Assembly: GCA_937905825.1 (NCBI GenBank)
Contig: CALCXM010000125.1
Location: forward strand, 1-41,871
Reading direction: 5' to 3'
DNA from: an uncultured bacterium
GTDB lineage: Bacteria > Planctomycetota > UBA1135 > GCA-002686595
Length of the DNA stretch: 41,871 bases
In this document: piece by piece, positions 33,177 to 41,468 of the stretch
Layout of the letters: each line of letters starts with the position of its first letter
How positions within the stretch are numbered: position 1 is the stretch's first letter
Made by a program: the position numbers and the translations under genes
Notes under the pieces: model-generated
Databases searched by the model: none
What the model saw: only the letters and a program-made list of their open reading frames with translations
What the model was told of the DNA's origin: nothing

Positions 33177-34149
33177 AGACCACGTGGATCAGGATCACCA
33201 CGGACAGGAGCACCGCCGCCGGGAGGTGCACCACGCGCCACACATGCATGCGCTGTTTGATGCGCATCAAGGCTTTCCATTCCCCACGAACCTGCCGGCG
33301 TTGGCCGAGCAAAGCCATCAGGTCTTCCGCTTGGCGCCGGGCCTCCGCATCCTCGGGGGCGGCCTTGCGCGCGGCTTCGATGCGTTGGGTGAAGTTCTCC
33401 CCGCTTTTGTCCACGTCTTCGCAAACGGCCCGGGTGCTGGCGTCCACGGACTCGTAGGCCAGAGCGACCTTGCGGTCGAGGCTGTCGAGTAGGGCGTGAG
33501 CCTTCTCCACGGAGAGGTCCCGTTCCGCTTTGGTCAGGATGCGCGGCATAACGGCCCACAGGAAGATGCCGCCGATCCCACTCAGGACGACCACCAGCGT
33601 CAAACCGGCAAGCGCATACCCCATGCTCGATTGAGGCATGCCGCCCGCGTGCAGCCAAACCATGCCGCCGGCGGCGAGCCCGTAGTACAGGTGCGCGTGC
33701 ATCCAACGGGCCATACGCCCGAGCGGATCTGTGGGCACTGCCCGCAGAATCTGCTGGCCCTCGGCGTTTTCTAGCAAGCGCAACTTGATCACGCGCTGGA
33801 CGCCCTCTTGCTTGAGCATGGCCTTGCCACGCTCCATGATTTCTGCGGGGTCCGTCAGCTTGCCGCTGGAGATCAACACGCGCAGCCCCGAGAGCCTTGA
33901 TTCCGCCTTCTCGAGCTTGGCCAAGGGCACGCGCATCTTGAACTCGGGGCTGATGCCTGCCTTGTGCACGTTCTTGCGCAAGACGTAGGCGAGCACCATG
34001 GCGAACAGGACCAGGGCTGTCCAACCGGAGCCGAAGCGGAAGCTGCGCGCGGATTCCCAATCCCCCGTGCTGAAGAACCAGACAGCAAATCCCAGGAGCA
34101 GGAGGCCAGCGACAAACGCGTGCCGCGATTTGAACAGTTCGGTGTTCAT
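33160..34149 (-). CDS. Diheme cytochrome b-like inner-membrane protein
   Basis: 329 residues with about five transmembrane helices (10-27, 42-57, 148-168, 178-200, 303-327). Two of them each carry a pair of His 14 positions apart, H153/H167 and H308/H322, the spacing that places two b hemes one above the other within a four-helix bundle; H151 and H302 are extra candidates. Long soluble segments (60-145 and 205-300) are charged and helical, partly coiled-coil-like. I do not recognise a named family. The pattern fits a quinone-interacting or transmembrane electron-passing cytochrome b, which should connect the cytoplasmic ferredoxin/reductase with periplasmic c hemes. The gene ends in a tandemly repeated sequence (see the repeat entry). 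Preceded by the double-FHA gene, 51 bases upstream. Heme binding is inferred from the His spacing. Confidence 0.72.
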   Translation of the reverse strand: MNTELFKSRHAFVAGLLLLGFAVWFFSTGDWESARSFRFGSGWTALVLFAMVLAYVLRKNVHKAGISPEFKMRVPLAKLEKAESRLSGLRVLISSGKLTDPAEIMERGKAMLKQEGVQRVIKLRLLENAEGQQILRAVPTDPLGRMARWMHAHLYYGLAAGGMVWLHAGGMPQSSMGYALAGLTLVVVLSGIGGIFLWAVMPRILTKAERDLSVEKAHALLDSLDRKVALAYESVDASTRAVCEDVDKSGENFTQRIEAARKAAPEDAEARRQAEDLMALLGQRRQVRGEWKALMRIKQRMHVWRVVHLPAAVLLSVVILIHVVSVLWY

Positions 34150-34200
34150 CGTTTGGGCGTGTGGGCTGCCAAGGTACGGAAGCCGCGCTCGCTGCCTGGG

Positions 34201-35544
34201 CTAGAAGGCCACAAGGAGAAGGAGGATCACAAGGGCCGCGATGATGCCGAAGGCGATCCAACGAGGATTGAACTTCCGTTCAAACCCAGTGCGGATCTCC
34301 AAGTAGCGTGCTTGCTCCATGGCGTCCACCCATTGCTTGACCGTGATTGGATCGGAAGCGAGCAAGAGGGCCTCGCCAACATGCTTGCCCAAGTCCTTGC
34401 TGTCCTGCACAACCGCGATGCGTTGGGCTTGTGTGATGGCGCCGGACTCGGCCAGGATTTGAGCGGCGAAGTGTTGGCGAGTGTTTGGGATCTTGACTCC
34501 ATCCACGTCGATCTCTGTCACAAACAATGCGTCGACTGGACCAAACCGCAGGTGGGATTCCGGCAACAGCTCCTGGGGGGAACCATGGTTGACCAAACGA
34601 CCATTGAGGTACGTGTGGTTCTTGCTGTTTTCATCGTGGAGCATGAAGCGCTTCTCGGCCATGTCGAAGCGAATCCCCGCGTGGGGGGTTGAGATCGCGG
34701 GATGGGTGATGCGGCAGCGAGCGGTCTTGCCCCTGCCAATCACGAAATCCACGTCTTCGATCGAGTCCACCCGGCGATCGACTTGGCTGGCGAGCACGAT
34801 GCGCGCCCGGGCAGCGCGCAGATTGCCCTCCGCTGCGATCTTGGCATTCAGGCCATCGATGCCCCCCGGGCCGAAGTCGATGGTGCCTTCGTAGGCCGAG
34901 CTGTCCGTGATGCTCGACACGTGGCTTGCGGGCAGGTCCGGATGCACGGAAGAAGGGGGCGCGTGGGACGCTTGGGAGAGCGGGGCGGGCTCCTTCGTGG
35001 GGGTTGGGTCCTTAACCGCTGGTGCTTCTTGCACGGGAGCCGGCTTCTGCGCGGGAGCCGACTCTTGGACGGTGGCTGATTCTTGCTCGTTCGCGGGAGC
35101 CGGAGCTTCAGCCGTCTCGCCGCCCGGACCCGCGGGCGTGCCCTTTGCACCAGCGCCTGCTTGGATCATCGTGGCGTCGTCATCGACCGCTTGGACCGGT
35201 GCCGCAGAAGCGGCGTCATCGCGCAGGGCGACAAAGGTCTCACCGAGTCGCATGGTCATGCCCGGCACCAGCAAACAGGTCTGCCCTTTCATCAAGGTCT
35301 GACCGCCTTGGATCTGCGTTCCGTTCTCGCTTCCAAGGTCCTCGATGGCCGGGGCTCCATCCTGATCGATGATGCGCGCGTGGGACCCTGACACCGTCGG
35401 GTCCTGCAGGACGCAGCTGGAGCGCGAGCTACGGCCAAAAACCAGATCCGGTTCGAAGGGAACCGTGCGCGGTGTGTCCCCGGCTTTCGAGATGACGAGA
35501 ACCCAGTTGCTCCTGGATGAATTTGAATCGTTGGTCACGCTCAA
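34201..35544 (-). CDS. Tail-anchored protein with two FHA domains
   Basis: 447 residues from the TTG at 35544, whose last bases overlap the TGA of the upstream gene; a GTG six bases later is an alternative. FHA1 (about 15-110) has G37-R38, S52xxH55 and GSENGT (71-76), all intact. FHA2 (about 255-345) has G270-R271, S285xxH288 and NSKNHT (306-311). Between them is a Pro/Ala/Glu-rich linker with many QE-AP repeats (about 115-235). An acidic DDDAT (T125) motif just after FHA1 is a possible phosphorylation site of the kind bound by FHA domains. Residues about 365-425 are helical, and 429-447 a single C-terminal transmembrane helix, so it is tethered to the membrane facing the cytoplasm. It probably recruits phosphorylated partners to the electron-transfer proteins of the same operon (inference). 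Confidence 0.88.
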   Translation of the reverse strand: MSVTNDSNSSRSNWVLVISKAGDTPRTVPFEPDLVFGRSSRSSCVLQDPTVSGSHARIIDQDGAPAIEDLGSENGTQIQGGQTLMKGQTCLLVPGMTMRLGETFVALRDDAASAAPVQAVDDDATMIQAGAGAKGTPAGPGGETAEAPAPANEQESATVQESAPAQKPAPVQEAPAVKDPTPTKEPAPLSQASHAPPSSVHPDLPASHVSSITDSSAYEGTIDFGPGGIDGLNAKIAAEGNLRAARARIVLASQVDRRVDSIEDVDFVIGRGKTARCRITHPAISTPHAGIRFDMAEKRFMLHDENSKNHTYLNGRLVNHGSPQELLPESHLRFGPVDALFVTEIDVDGVKIPNTRQHFAAQILAESGAITQAQRIAVVQDSKDLGKHVGEALLLASDPITVKQWVDAMEQARYLEIRTGFERKFNPRWIAFGIIAALVILLLLVAF

Positions 35545-37343
35545 GCCTCGAGGGTTAGGTCAGATTTTGGGTAGGCGACGCAGGGCAAGATCCAGCCCTC
35601 TTCACGTTCGCTATCTTCGAGGTCGGCGTCCTCCATGTCCACTTCACCGGAGCTGCATTTCACTTTGCAGGACTGGCAAGACCCGGAGCGGCAAGAGTAG
35701 TCGATCTCGATGCCATTGACTTCCGCCAAGTCCAAGAGGTCCGAGTCGCCATCGGTTGTGACTTCGCTGCCTGAGATGGCGAAGCGCACTTTGAATCCGG
35801 CGGCGGGGGCTTCGGGGGCAGCGCTCGGTGGAGCCTGGTCGGTGCTCGGCGGGGTCGGGGATTCCACTGCGGAAGCGCCCTCCGCCGCTGCGGAAGATTT
35901 CCCTGCGGTGGATTCCAAAGGAGCCTGCGCGGCGTCTTGTGCTTTGAAGATCACGGTCGGCGGACGCTTGGGAACGTCGCGGGGTTCCACTTTCACGTTC
36001 TTCGCCACGCGACCCGCACCGAAGCTTTCCGTGTGCAAGTTGGCCATGGGGTAGTCGAGCTTCTTCAAGCAGTCCTTGACCGCGTCCATGAAGGGGGCCG
36101 GGCCGCACATGAAGACGTGCCGTTCGTGGAGGTCCGGACAGACCAATTGCAGCATGTCCGCGGTGACCCTGCCGGTGAGCCCAGTCCAAGGTTCGGGGCC
36201 CTTGGCGCTAGATACGGTGATGGAGACCCGGAAGGAGCTCGCACGCGAGGCCATGACTTCCAGTTCCCGGCGATACACCACGTCGACAGGGGATCGATGG
36301 GCGGCGAGCAGGTGCACGTCCACGTCGGCGGCGGTGTCCACCACCCAACGGCTCATGGACATCACGGGCGTGATACCACTGCCCCCTCCGATGCATAGGA
36401 TTTTTTGAGAGGGGTAGTTGAAGCAGGAGAACTTGCCCGCGGGCCCACTGGCATCAATTTGGTCGCCGAGTTTGATGTTGTCGCATAGCCAATTCGAGAC
36501 GAGGCCGCCAGGGACGCGCTTGACGGTGATCTCCAAGGTGTGTGGACGGGAAGGGCTCGAGGAGATCGTGTACGAGCGCTTGATCTTCTTGCCATCGATA
36601 TCCAGCTTCAAGGTGACGAACTGGCCGGGCAAGTAGGAGAAGAGAATTGGAGTCAGACCGACCATGCGAAAGGTCTTGACGTCGTGGGTCTCTTCGATGA
36701 TGTCGGCCACCACGAGAGTTGTGTTGCCCTTGCTCCAGATTGGCACATCTTCGCGCCGCTCGATCAAGTGCGTGAGCAGCAGTCCCGCTTCCGGAGCTTG
36801 TTCGAAGATCGCGCTGGGTGCAGGCTGCGGAGCCGGACTGGGCTCTGCCGGAATGGAAGCAGGTTGCGCCTTGGCCGCAGCTTTCTGTTCTGCGCCGCCG
36901 GAATCGGCTTGCTGCGCGGGAGGCGTTGGCTTCGCAAAGGTGATCGCCGTTTTCTCTAGCACAGAGGAGCTGCCGTCCGTTGTTTGGTCGGGGGACTCAT
37001 GCAGAGCAGCGGCCGTGGCTGCCGTGATCGGGCCGGAGCCTTCCAACTCAAAGTGCAGTTCGAAGGGCGGGATCGAAACCACGCTGCCGTTCACGAGCGA
37101 GGCGGGTTCCTTGCTCCCGAGGCGCATGCCGTTCAGCAGGGTGCCGTTCAGGCTGCCGCGGTCCGTGATGAAGTACTGCTGCGCGCTCTTTGTGATGTCC
37201 GCGTGAAAGCGCGATAGCTGAACATCTTCCAGTTGGATGTCGACGTCCTTATGACGCCCGAGGGTCAGCGGCTTGTCCGCGAGTTCGATCTCCTGAATCA
37301 GAGCTCCCTGCTTGAAGACCCTTAGCTTGTTCTGCACGTTCAT
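35541..37343 (-). CDS. FHA domain fused to FAD/NAD(P)H reductase and plant-type [2Fe-2S] ferredoxin
   Basis: 600 residues from the ATG at 37343 (GAGGG about three bases upstream; the frame runs to 37385). FHA (1-105): GR at 29-30, S44xxH47 and GSLNGT (63-68), intact. After a Pro/Ala linker comes an oxidoreductase of the ferredoxin-NADP+ reductase superfamily (about 205-440): RSYTISSSP (256-264) binds FAD, CIGGGSGITPVMSM (317-330) and MCGPAPFMDAV (412-422) bind NAD(P)H. A second linker precedes a C-terminal [2Fe-2S] domain with C551/C556/C559/C588. The last two parts resemble Hcr or oxygenase reductases, moving electrons from NAD(P)H via FAD to [2Fe-2S]. First gene of the five-gene unit, read from the promoter at 37385-37412. 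The FHA addition is unusual and suggests docking to a phosphorylated partner (inference). Confidence 0.92.
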   Translation of the reverse strand: MNVQNKLRVFKQGALIQEIELADKPLTLGRHKDVDIQLEDVQLSRFHADITKSAQQYFITDRGSLNGTLLNGMRLGSKEPASLVNGSVVSIPPFELHFELEGSGPITAATAAALHESPDQTTDGSSSVLEKTAITFAKPTPPAQQADSGGAEQKAAAKAQPASIPAEPSPAPQPAPSAIFEQAPEAGLLLTHLIERREDVPIWSKGNTTLVVADIIEETHDVKTFRMVGLTPILFSYLPGQFVTLKLDIDGKKIKRSYTISSSPSRPHTLEITVKRVPGGLVSNWLCDNIKLGDQIDASGPAGKFSCFNYPSQKILCIGGGSGITPVMSMSRWVVDTAADVDVHLLAAHRSPVDVVYRRELEVMASRASSFRVSITVSSAKGPEPWTGLTGRVTADMLQLVCPDLHERHVFMCGPAPFMDAVKDCLKKLDYPMANLHTESFGAGRVAKNVKVEPRDVPKRPPTVIFKAQDAAQAPLESTAGKSSAAAEGASAVESPTPPSTDQAPPSAAPEAPAAGFKVRFAISGSEVTTDGDSDLLDLAEVNGIEIDYSCRSGSCQSCKVKCSSGEVDMEDADLEDSEREEGWILPCVAYPKSDLTLEA

Positions 37344-37384
37344 CACCCTCAGCAAAAATGTCACAGGAACCGAAATCCGCGCCA

Positions 37385-37412
37385 ATTCTAGCGCCTTGCC
37401 TCTCTATTTCAA
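37385..37412 (-). promoter_or_regulatory. Candidate sigma-70 promoter for the FHA redox operon
   Basis: On the minus strand TTGAAA (37412-37407), a 16-base spacer and TAGAAT (37390-37385), each five of six matches to consensus. It gives a leader of about 35 bases before the ATG at 37343. The operon is likely to be transcribed as one unit since all junctions are overlapping or short except the 101-base repeat-bearing gap at 33059-33159. Confidence 0.5.
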
Positions 37413-37728
37413 TCAAGGGTTAGGTGCTTGGGAGGATCAATTCGCCATTCTCGTTTGCTCGCACCCTTTGCCGAGTCAGGGATCCACAGGAGAGTTCGAA
37501 GCACTTCGAATCGTCGGGATGAGGCCGGATTGCCTCGGAACCAGCGTCCTGTTTTTCCTGCGGTTCGAAGGGTGTCCGTGCCATCGGAAGGAGCGCCGAT
37601 CGCAAGGGCCGCGAGGCTGGAAGAATCAAGCGGTTCAGCGGCCTTGCCGTGGTCCCAAGGGAATGGCGTTCAGGGGCTCGGAACCCGGGCACGTCGACTG
37701 GGAGCGGAGTGCCTCTTGCACCAGCCCG
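37413..37728. other. Non-coding stretch between two same-strand genes
   Basis: With the leader this is a 385-base gap without a convincing gene. Open frames here lack ribosome sites or recognisable protein character. No repeat or terminator is evident beyond the promoter at 37385-37412. Confidence 0.5.
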
Positions 37729-38688
37729 TTAGCGGCCGAGGTCCTCTTCGAGAACCCAGTGACGAACCTCGTCGATGGAAATGCTGCGGGGGCTCTGGGC
37801 TTTCTCGGCCATGCGCATCAAGGCACCGTTGGCTGGCGTGTGAACACCAACACGATCCCCAAGCTCACAAATCCAGCCGTTGATGAATTCGGTCTCCGTG
37901 CTCTTGCCGCGCATCACGCTTTGCCAAGTGGATCCGCCGGGACGCGGGGCCGCGCCCTTTGCGCCGTGACAGGAGACGATTTCGTCCATCTTCTCACGCA
38001 ATTCATGGGAGGACATGCACTCGAGCCCGCTCGCTTGCAGGCAGGCCTGGGCTTCCCCGATGGCCCGCCGCTGGATCGCGTGAAAGCCCACGTCGGGAAT
38101 CGCAAAGGCGTCGATCGAGTTGGCCAAGTTGAGCAGCAGCTTGCCGTGCTTCCAGCGTTGGATGTTGGCGACCACTTGCGCATCAAAGCCCGCCGAGCGG
38201 AGATCCCGGGCAAATAGTTCGCAACGCTGATCCATGCCCCGCGGATACCTTCCAATTCGAAAGGCACCGGCCGGTTGTTCTGCGTAGGTTTGAATCAGTC
38301 CCGGTTCGAGATGCAGGGCGGGCAGCCAGACCATCATGCCGTACACCTCTTCGAATCGGTGGGCGGCCAACTGCTCAGCGCTCGCGCCGTTTTGCGCGCA
38401 ATAAACAGGCACGCGAGGATCCACCAGGGCGAGGGCCGAGGAGACATCCTGGGACTTGACGCACAGGATCAAGAGGTCCCCGGGCAGGTACTCATACTCC
38501 TGAGCGCTGGGCAAACAGGCGAAGGGCCGAGTGCCTTCCTTGGTCGGTTCGCGCAAGGTGAGGCCCCGTTCACTGATCACCGCGCCGTGATCCCCGCGGG
38601 CGATGAGCAGCACGTTGTGCCCAGCTTCCGCCAATTGATAGCCGATGCATCCACCGACGGCTCCCGCACCAAGAACAACGTACCTCAT
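37729..38688 (-). CDS. 2-Dehydropantoate 2-reductase (ketopantoate reductase) family protein
   Basis: 319 residues from the ATG at 38688; an in-frame ATG 18 bases upstream is possible, and the frame stays open to 39150 without protein-like sequence. The N-terminus MRYVVLGAGAVGGCIG is a Rossmann NAD(P)-binding loop (GxGxxG at 7-12). The C-terminal domain shows the ketopantoate reductase pattern: KLLLN with likely catalytic Lys183 and Asn187, and the STWQSV...GKSTETEFINGW segment (about 253-272) matching the family's S-x-x-Q-x-V...G-x-x-T-E signature. In PanE it reduces ketopantoate to pantoate in pantothenate/CoA synthesis. Planctomycetes often carry several PanE-like paralogues acting on other 2-oxo acids, so the substrate is uncertain and no symbol is given. 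Its neighbours do not clarify the role. Confidence 0.85.
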   Translation of the reverse strand: MRYVVLGAGAVGGCIGYQLAEAGHNVLLIARGDHGAVISERGLTLREPTKEGTRPFACLPSAQEYEYLPGDLLILCVKSQDVSSALALVDPRVPVYCAQNGASAEQLAAHRFEEVYGMMVWLPALHLEPGLIQTYAEQPAGAFRIGRYPRGMDQRCELFARDLRSAGFDAQVVANIQRWKHGKLLLNLANSIDAFAIPDVGFHAIQRRAIGEAQACLQASGLECMSSHELREKMDEIVSCHGAKGAAPRPGGSTWQSVMRGKSTETEFINGWICELGDRVGVHTPANGALMRMAEKAQSPRSISIDEVRHWVLEEDLGR

Positions 38689-38839
38689 GGCAAGAGCATA
38701 GCGCATCCTGGGAGTTCTGCCCTCGGCCAAGGTGGCGTGGGTGCTGTTGGGATGGCCGAAAAGTTGTCTGGGTAGGACGGGATTTGGAATCTTCCCGATC
38801 CGTGTCTTGGTCATAGGAAGCGCCAAAGCGGGGGCTACT

Positions 38840-39643
38840 ATGGTCAGCGTGACTCCTTCCACTCCCCCTGATGGCCTGGCCTCCAGTCGCTTGGCTTTGC
38901 TGGTTTCCGTCGTGATTCCGGCCCTTACGTCTGCTTGGTACGCCTGGACGAACGTGTCCGCGGTGAACTCATGGCTGTTCATGGAAGCGGGCACCAGCGA
39001 GCGCATTGCTGAGTGGGTCGAGCGCAGCGCTGGCGTCGCCCTGGTCCTGGCCAGCCTCAGTCTTTTTTGGCGGCCAAATTTTCTCGCCTGCGGCTGGATC
39101 AGCCTGTGGCTCGCGCTCTTGGCGATCGCCACGGAGCAACTGGGGGGCAAGGCCTTCTCCGAGGTGACGCCCTTGGCCCACGCGGTGCGCTACGTCGTTC
39201 CGATCGCCCTGTGGTTGTTTGCCCGGGGCAAGCAGGAACTAGCCATCGGGCTCTTGCGCGGCTCTCTCGCCTTGACCTTTGCTACCCACGGCTACGAGGC
39301 GCTGCAGGCCCACCCCGGATTCATCGACCTGTTGATTCCCACGGCGCGCCGCTGGTTCGGCCTTCGTTTGCGGGAGAGCGAGGCCCGTCAGATCCTGACA
39401 GTGATCGGGTGGATGGACATCACCCTGGCGCTCCTGGTGTGCCTGAAACGCTGGCGTTGGCTGGCCGGCTACATGGGCCTGTGGGGGATGCTGACGCTCG
39501 CGAGCCGCATCAGCGCTTGGGGATTGGAGCAATGGCCCGAGTCGACGATTCGGCTCGCCAACGGGACGGTTCCGCTGACTCTGTTACTCTTCTGGAGTGC
39601 AACTCGGCCAGGCCCGGTTGCCAATCGACCATCGCCTGCTTGA
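38840..39643 (+). CDS. Polytopic integral membrane protein, DoxX-like in part
   Basis: 267 residues from the ATG at 38840 (GGGGG about four bases upstream); the frame continues to 38732 but the added 36 residues have no signal character. About seven hydrophobic helices span residues 17-255. The segment FATHGYEALQAHPGFIDLLIP (in parts, about 150-170), followed by a helix with GWMDITLALL, resembles DoxX/SURF4-type small membrane proteins, but I cannot assign it firmly. No catalytic motif is visible. It is divergent from the ketopantoate-reductase-like gene and 46 bases upstream of the metallophosphoesterase gene, so the two may be co-transcribed. Function unknown. Confidence 0.75.
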   Translation: MVSVTPSTPPDGLASSRLALLVSVVIPALTSAWYAWTNVSAVNSWLFMEAGTSERIAEWVERSAGVALVLASLSLFWRPNFLACGWISLWLALLAIATEQLGGKAFSEVTPLAHAVRYVVPIALWLFARGKQELAIGLLRGSLALTFATHGYEALQAHPGFIDLLIPTARRWFGLRLRESEARQILTVIGWMDITLALLVCLKRWRWLAGYMGLWGMLTLASRISAWGLEQWPESTIRLANGTVPLTLLLFWSATRPGPVANRPSPA

Positions 39644-39689
39644 ACGCTTTGTTTGCTCTTGCTGGGCCGACCACTCTCCTCCTCTCCGC

Positions 39690-41468
39690 ATGATGATGTA
39701 CCTGCTTCAACGGCTTGCCCTGCTGCTCGTTCTTCCGTTCTCCTTGGCGACCGCCCAGGAGCCAACGCTCACTCCCTTGCAGGGAAGCACTCCGGCACAG
39801 TGGCGGGTCATTTGGGGCGCGGATCCTGCCCACGAAGCCACCATCTCGTGGACGACCGCAGAGGAGGGCAAGCAGCATCAAGTCTTGATCGGCCTGGGGG
39901 GCCCCGGTGCTCCTGACAAGCGCGTACAAGCCCAGCGCAATGGTGCGTACTCCCTCGATGGAGGGGAGACGGACACAGTGGCCGCCGCTTGGTATCACCA
40001 TGTGCGACTCGCTGACTTGCGTCCAGCGACGCGCTACCGCTTCACCATCGACAGTGACGGCAAGCGCTCCAGGGCCTTCTACTTCCGCACGGCTCCCGAC
40101 GATGACCAACCCTTCAAGCTGATCTACGGGGGCGACTCCCGAACCGGCCATGAAGCTCGGCAGCAGATGAACCGCTTGATGAGCGAGTTGATCGCGGAAG
40201 AGCCCAGCATCCTGGCTTTCACGCACGGGGGCGACTACATCCAAGACGGTGGGCGTTGGTCCGATTGGGGCCCATGGCTCAGTCATCAGGAATTGAGCAC
40301 GGGGCGCGACGGTCGCGTTCTGCCCATCGTTCCCGTGCGCGGCAATCACGACGGCGGTCCGCTCTATGATGAGATCTTCGACGACCACGGGGGCAAGGAT
40401 CTCAACTACTCGACGACTCAGTTGAGCTCCAAGGTCGCCATCGTGAGCTTGAACTCGAACATCAGCACAACGGGGGATCAGGCCCTGTGGCTCGAGGAAG
40501 AGCTCGACCGCTTGCGACCCTTGAACCGCTGGCTCCTGACTCAGTATCACCGCCCGCTCTATCCGGCGGTCAAGAGCCCCGGACCGGCCAAGTCCACTTG
40601 GGTTCCGCTGTTTGAAGGCTTCGACGTGGACCTCGTGCTCGAATCCGATGGCCACGTAATGAAACGCACGATGCCGATTCGGAATGATGAGCACGACCCG
40701 AGCGGCGTGACTTACATCGGCGAGGGCGGGCTCGGCGTTCCCCAGCGCCAGCCGGACACGGAACGCTGGTACTTGAAAGCTCCAGGCATGGCCGCCCGCG
40801 GCCATCACGTGACGGTGCTCAGTTTCGAACCGGATTCCCTGCGCATGTTGACGGTCGGCCCCGCTCCTTCAGGCGCAGACTTCGTTCCGCAGGGCTTCAA
40901 GTCCATCGTGCCCAAGAATGGAGTTTGGAGGTACCTAGCGGGTAGCGAACCGGAAGCCGATTGGGCGTCCGCGGAGTTCCAGGACGCCAATTGGCCGCGC
41001 GGCGAAGCGGGCTTTGGTTTTGGGGACGATGACGACAAGACCGTCTTGGAGGACATGCGCCGCAACTACTCACGTGTCTACGTGCGTCGGCGCATCCCGG
41101 CGGGTGACCTCTCGAAGGTCGAGTCCCTGGCGCTCATGATGCGCTACGACGACGGGTTCATCGCCTACGTCAACGGGCAGGAAGTGATCCGTGTGGGCGT
41201 TTCGAGCGGCCGCGGTGCCACGGCGGGGGAGGTGGCTTCCCATGAGGCGCAAGCGGACTTCGAGTTCTTCCTGCTCGCCGACTGGAAGGAGCTAACGCGC
41301 GGGGACGACATGATCCTTTGCATCGAAGGTCACAACGGTGGCGTCACGAGCAGCGACTTCACCCTCGATCCCTTCCTGATCGCAGACCCCGGCAACCTGC
41401 CAACCTCCAAGGGCAAGCCGGGTCGAGTCACCTTGGACGACCACACCCTTTCCCCCCGGAAGCAGTGA
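39690..41468 (+). CDS. Secreted purple-acid-phosphatase-like metallophosphoesterase
   Basis: 592 residues from the first of three ATGs at 39690. Signal peptide MMMYLLQRLALLLVLPFSLA, cut near TAQ. Residues about 35-135 look like the fibronectin-III-type N-terminal domain of purple acid phosphatases. The calcineurin-like core shows GGDS (147-150), GGDYIQD (180-186), GNHD (218-221), YHRP (286-289) and SDGH (319-322). The last motif reads GHVM where GHxH is usual, so one metal ligand may differ. A C-terminal domain (about 415-575) with AGFGFGDDDDKT, YVRRRIP and MMRYDDGFIAYVNGQEV looks like the galactose-binding-like beta-sandwich that often ends planctomycete exoenzymes. It probably hydrolyses phosphate esters outside the cell; the substrate is unknown. 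The next gene overlaps its stop by four bases. Confidence 0.88.
   Translation: MMMYLLQRLALLLVLPFSLATAQEPTLTPLQGSTPAQWRVIWGADPAHEATISWTTAEEGKQHQVLIGLGGPGAPDKRVQAQRNGAYSLDGGETDTVAAAWYHHVRLADLRPATRYRFTIDSDGKRSRAFYFRTAPDDDQPFKLIYGGDSRTGHEARQQMNRLMSELIAEEPSILAFTHGGDYIQDGGRWSDWGPWLSHQELSTGRDGRVLPIVPVRGNHDGGPLYDEIFDDHGGKDLNYSTTQLSSKVAIVSLNSNISTTGDQALWLEEELDRLRPLNRWLLTQYHRPLYPAVKSPGPAKSTWVPLFEGFDVDLVLESDGHVMKRTMPIRNDEHDPSGVTYIGEGGLGVPQRQPDTERWYLKAPGMAARGHHVTVLSFEPDSLRMLTVGPAPSGADFVPQGFKSIVPKNGVWRYLAGSEPEADWASAEFQDANWPRGEAGFGFGDDDDKTVLEDMRRNYSRVYVRRRIPAGDLSKVESLALMMRYDDGFIAYVNGQEVIRVGVSSGRGATAGEVASHEAQADFEFFLLADWKELTRGDDMILCIEGHNGGVTSSDFTLDPFLIADPGNLPTSKGKPGRVTLDDHTLSPRKQ

Noticed and set aside
33122..34261. 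Minus-strand frame of 379 codons overlapping the cytochrome b-like gene in another frame
   Set aside because: Basic, repetitive Arg/Gly/Pro composition without membrane helices; the 329-residue frame has the His-paired helices and an ATG start.
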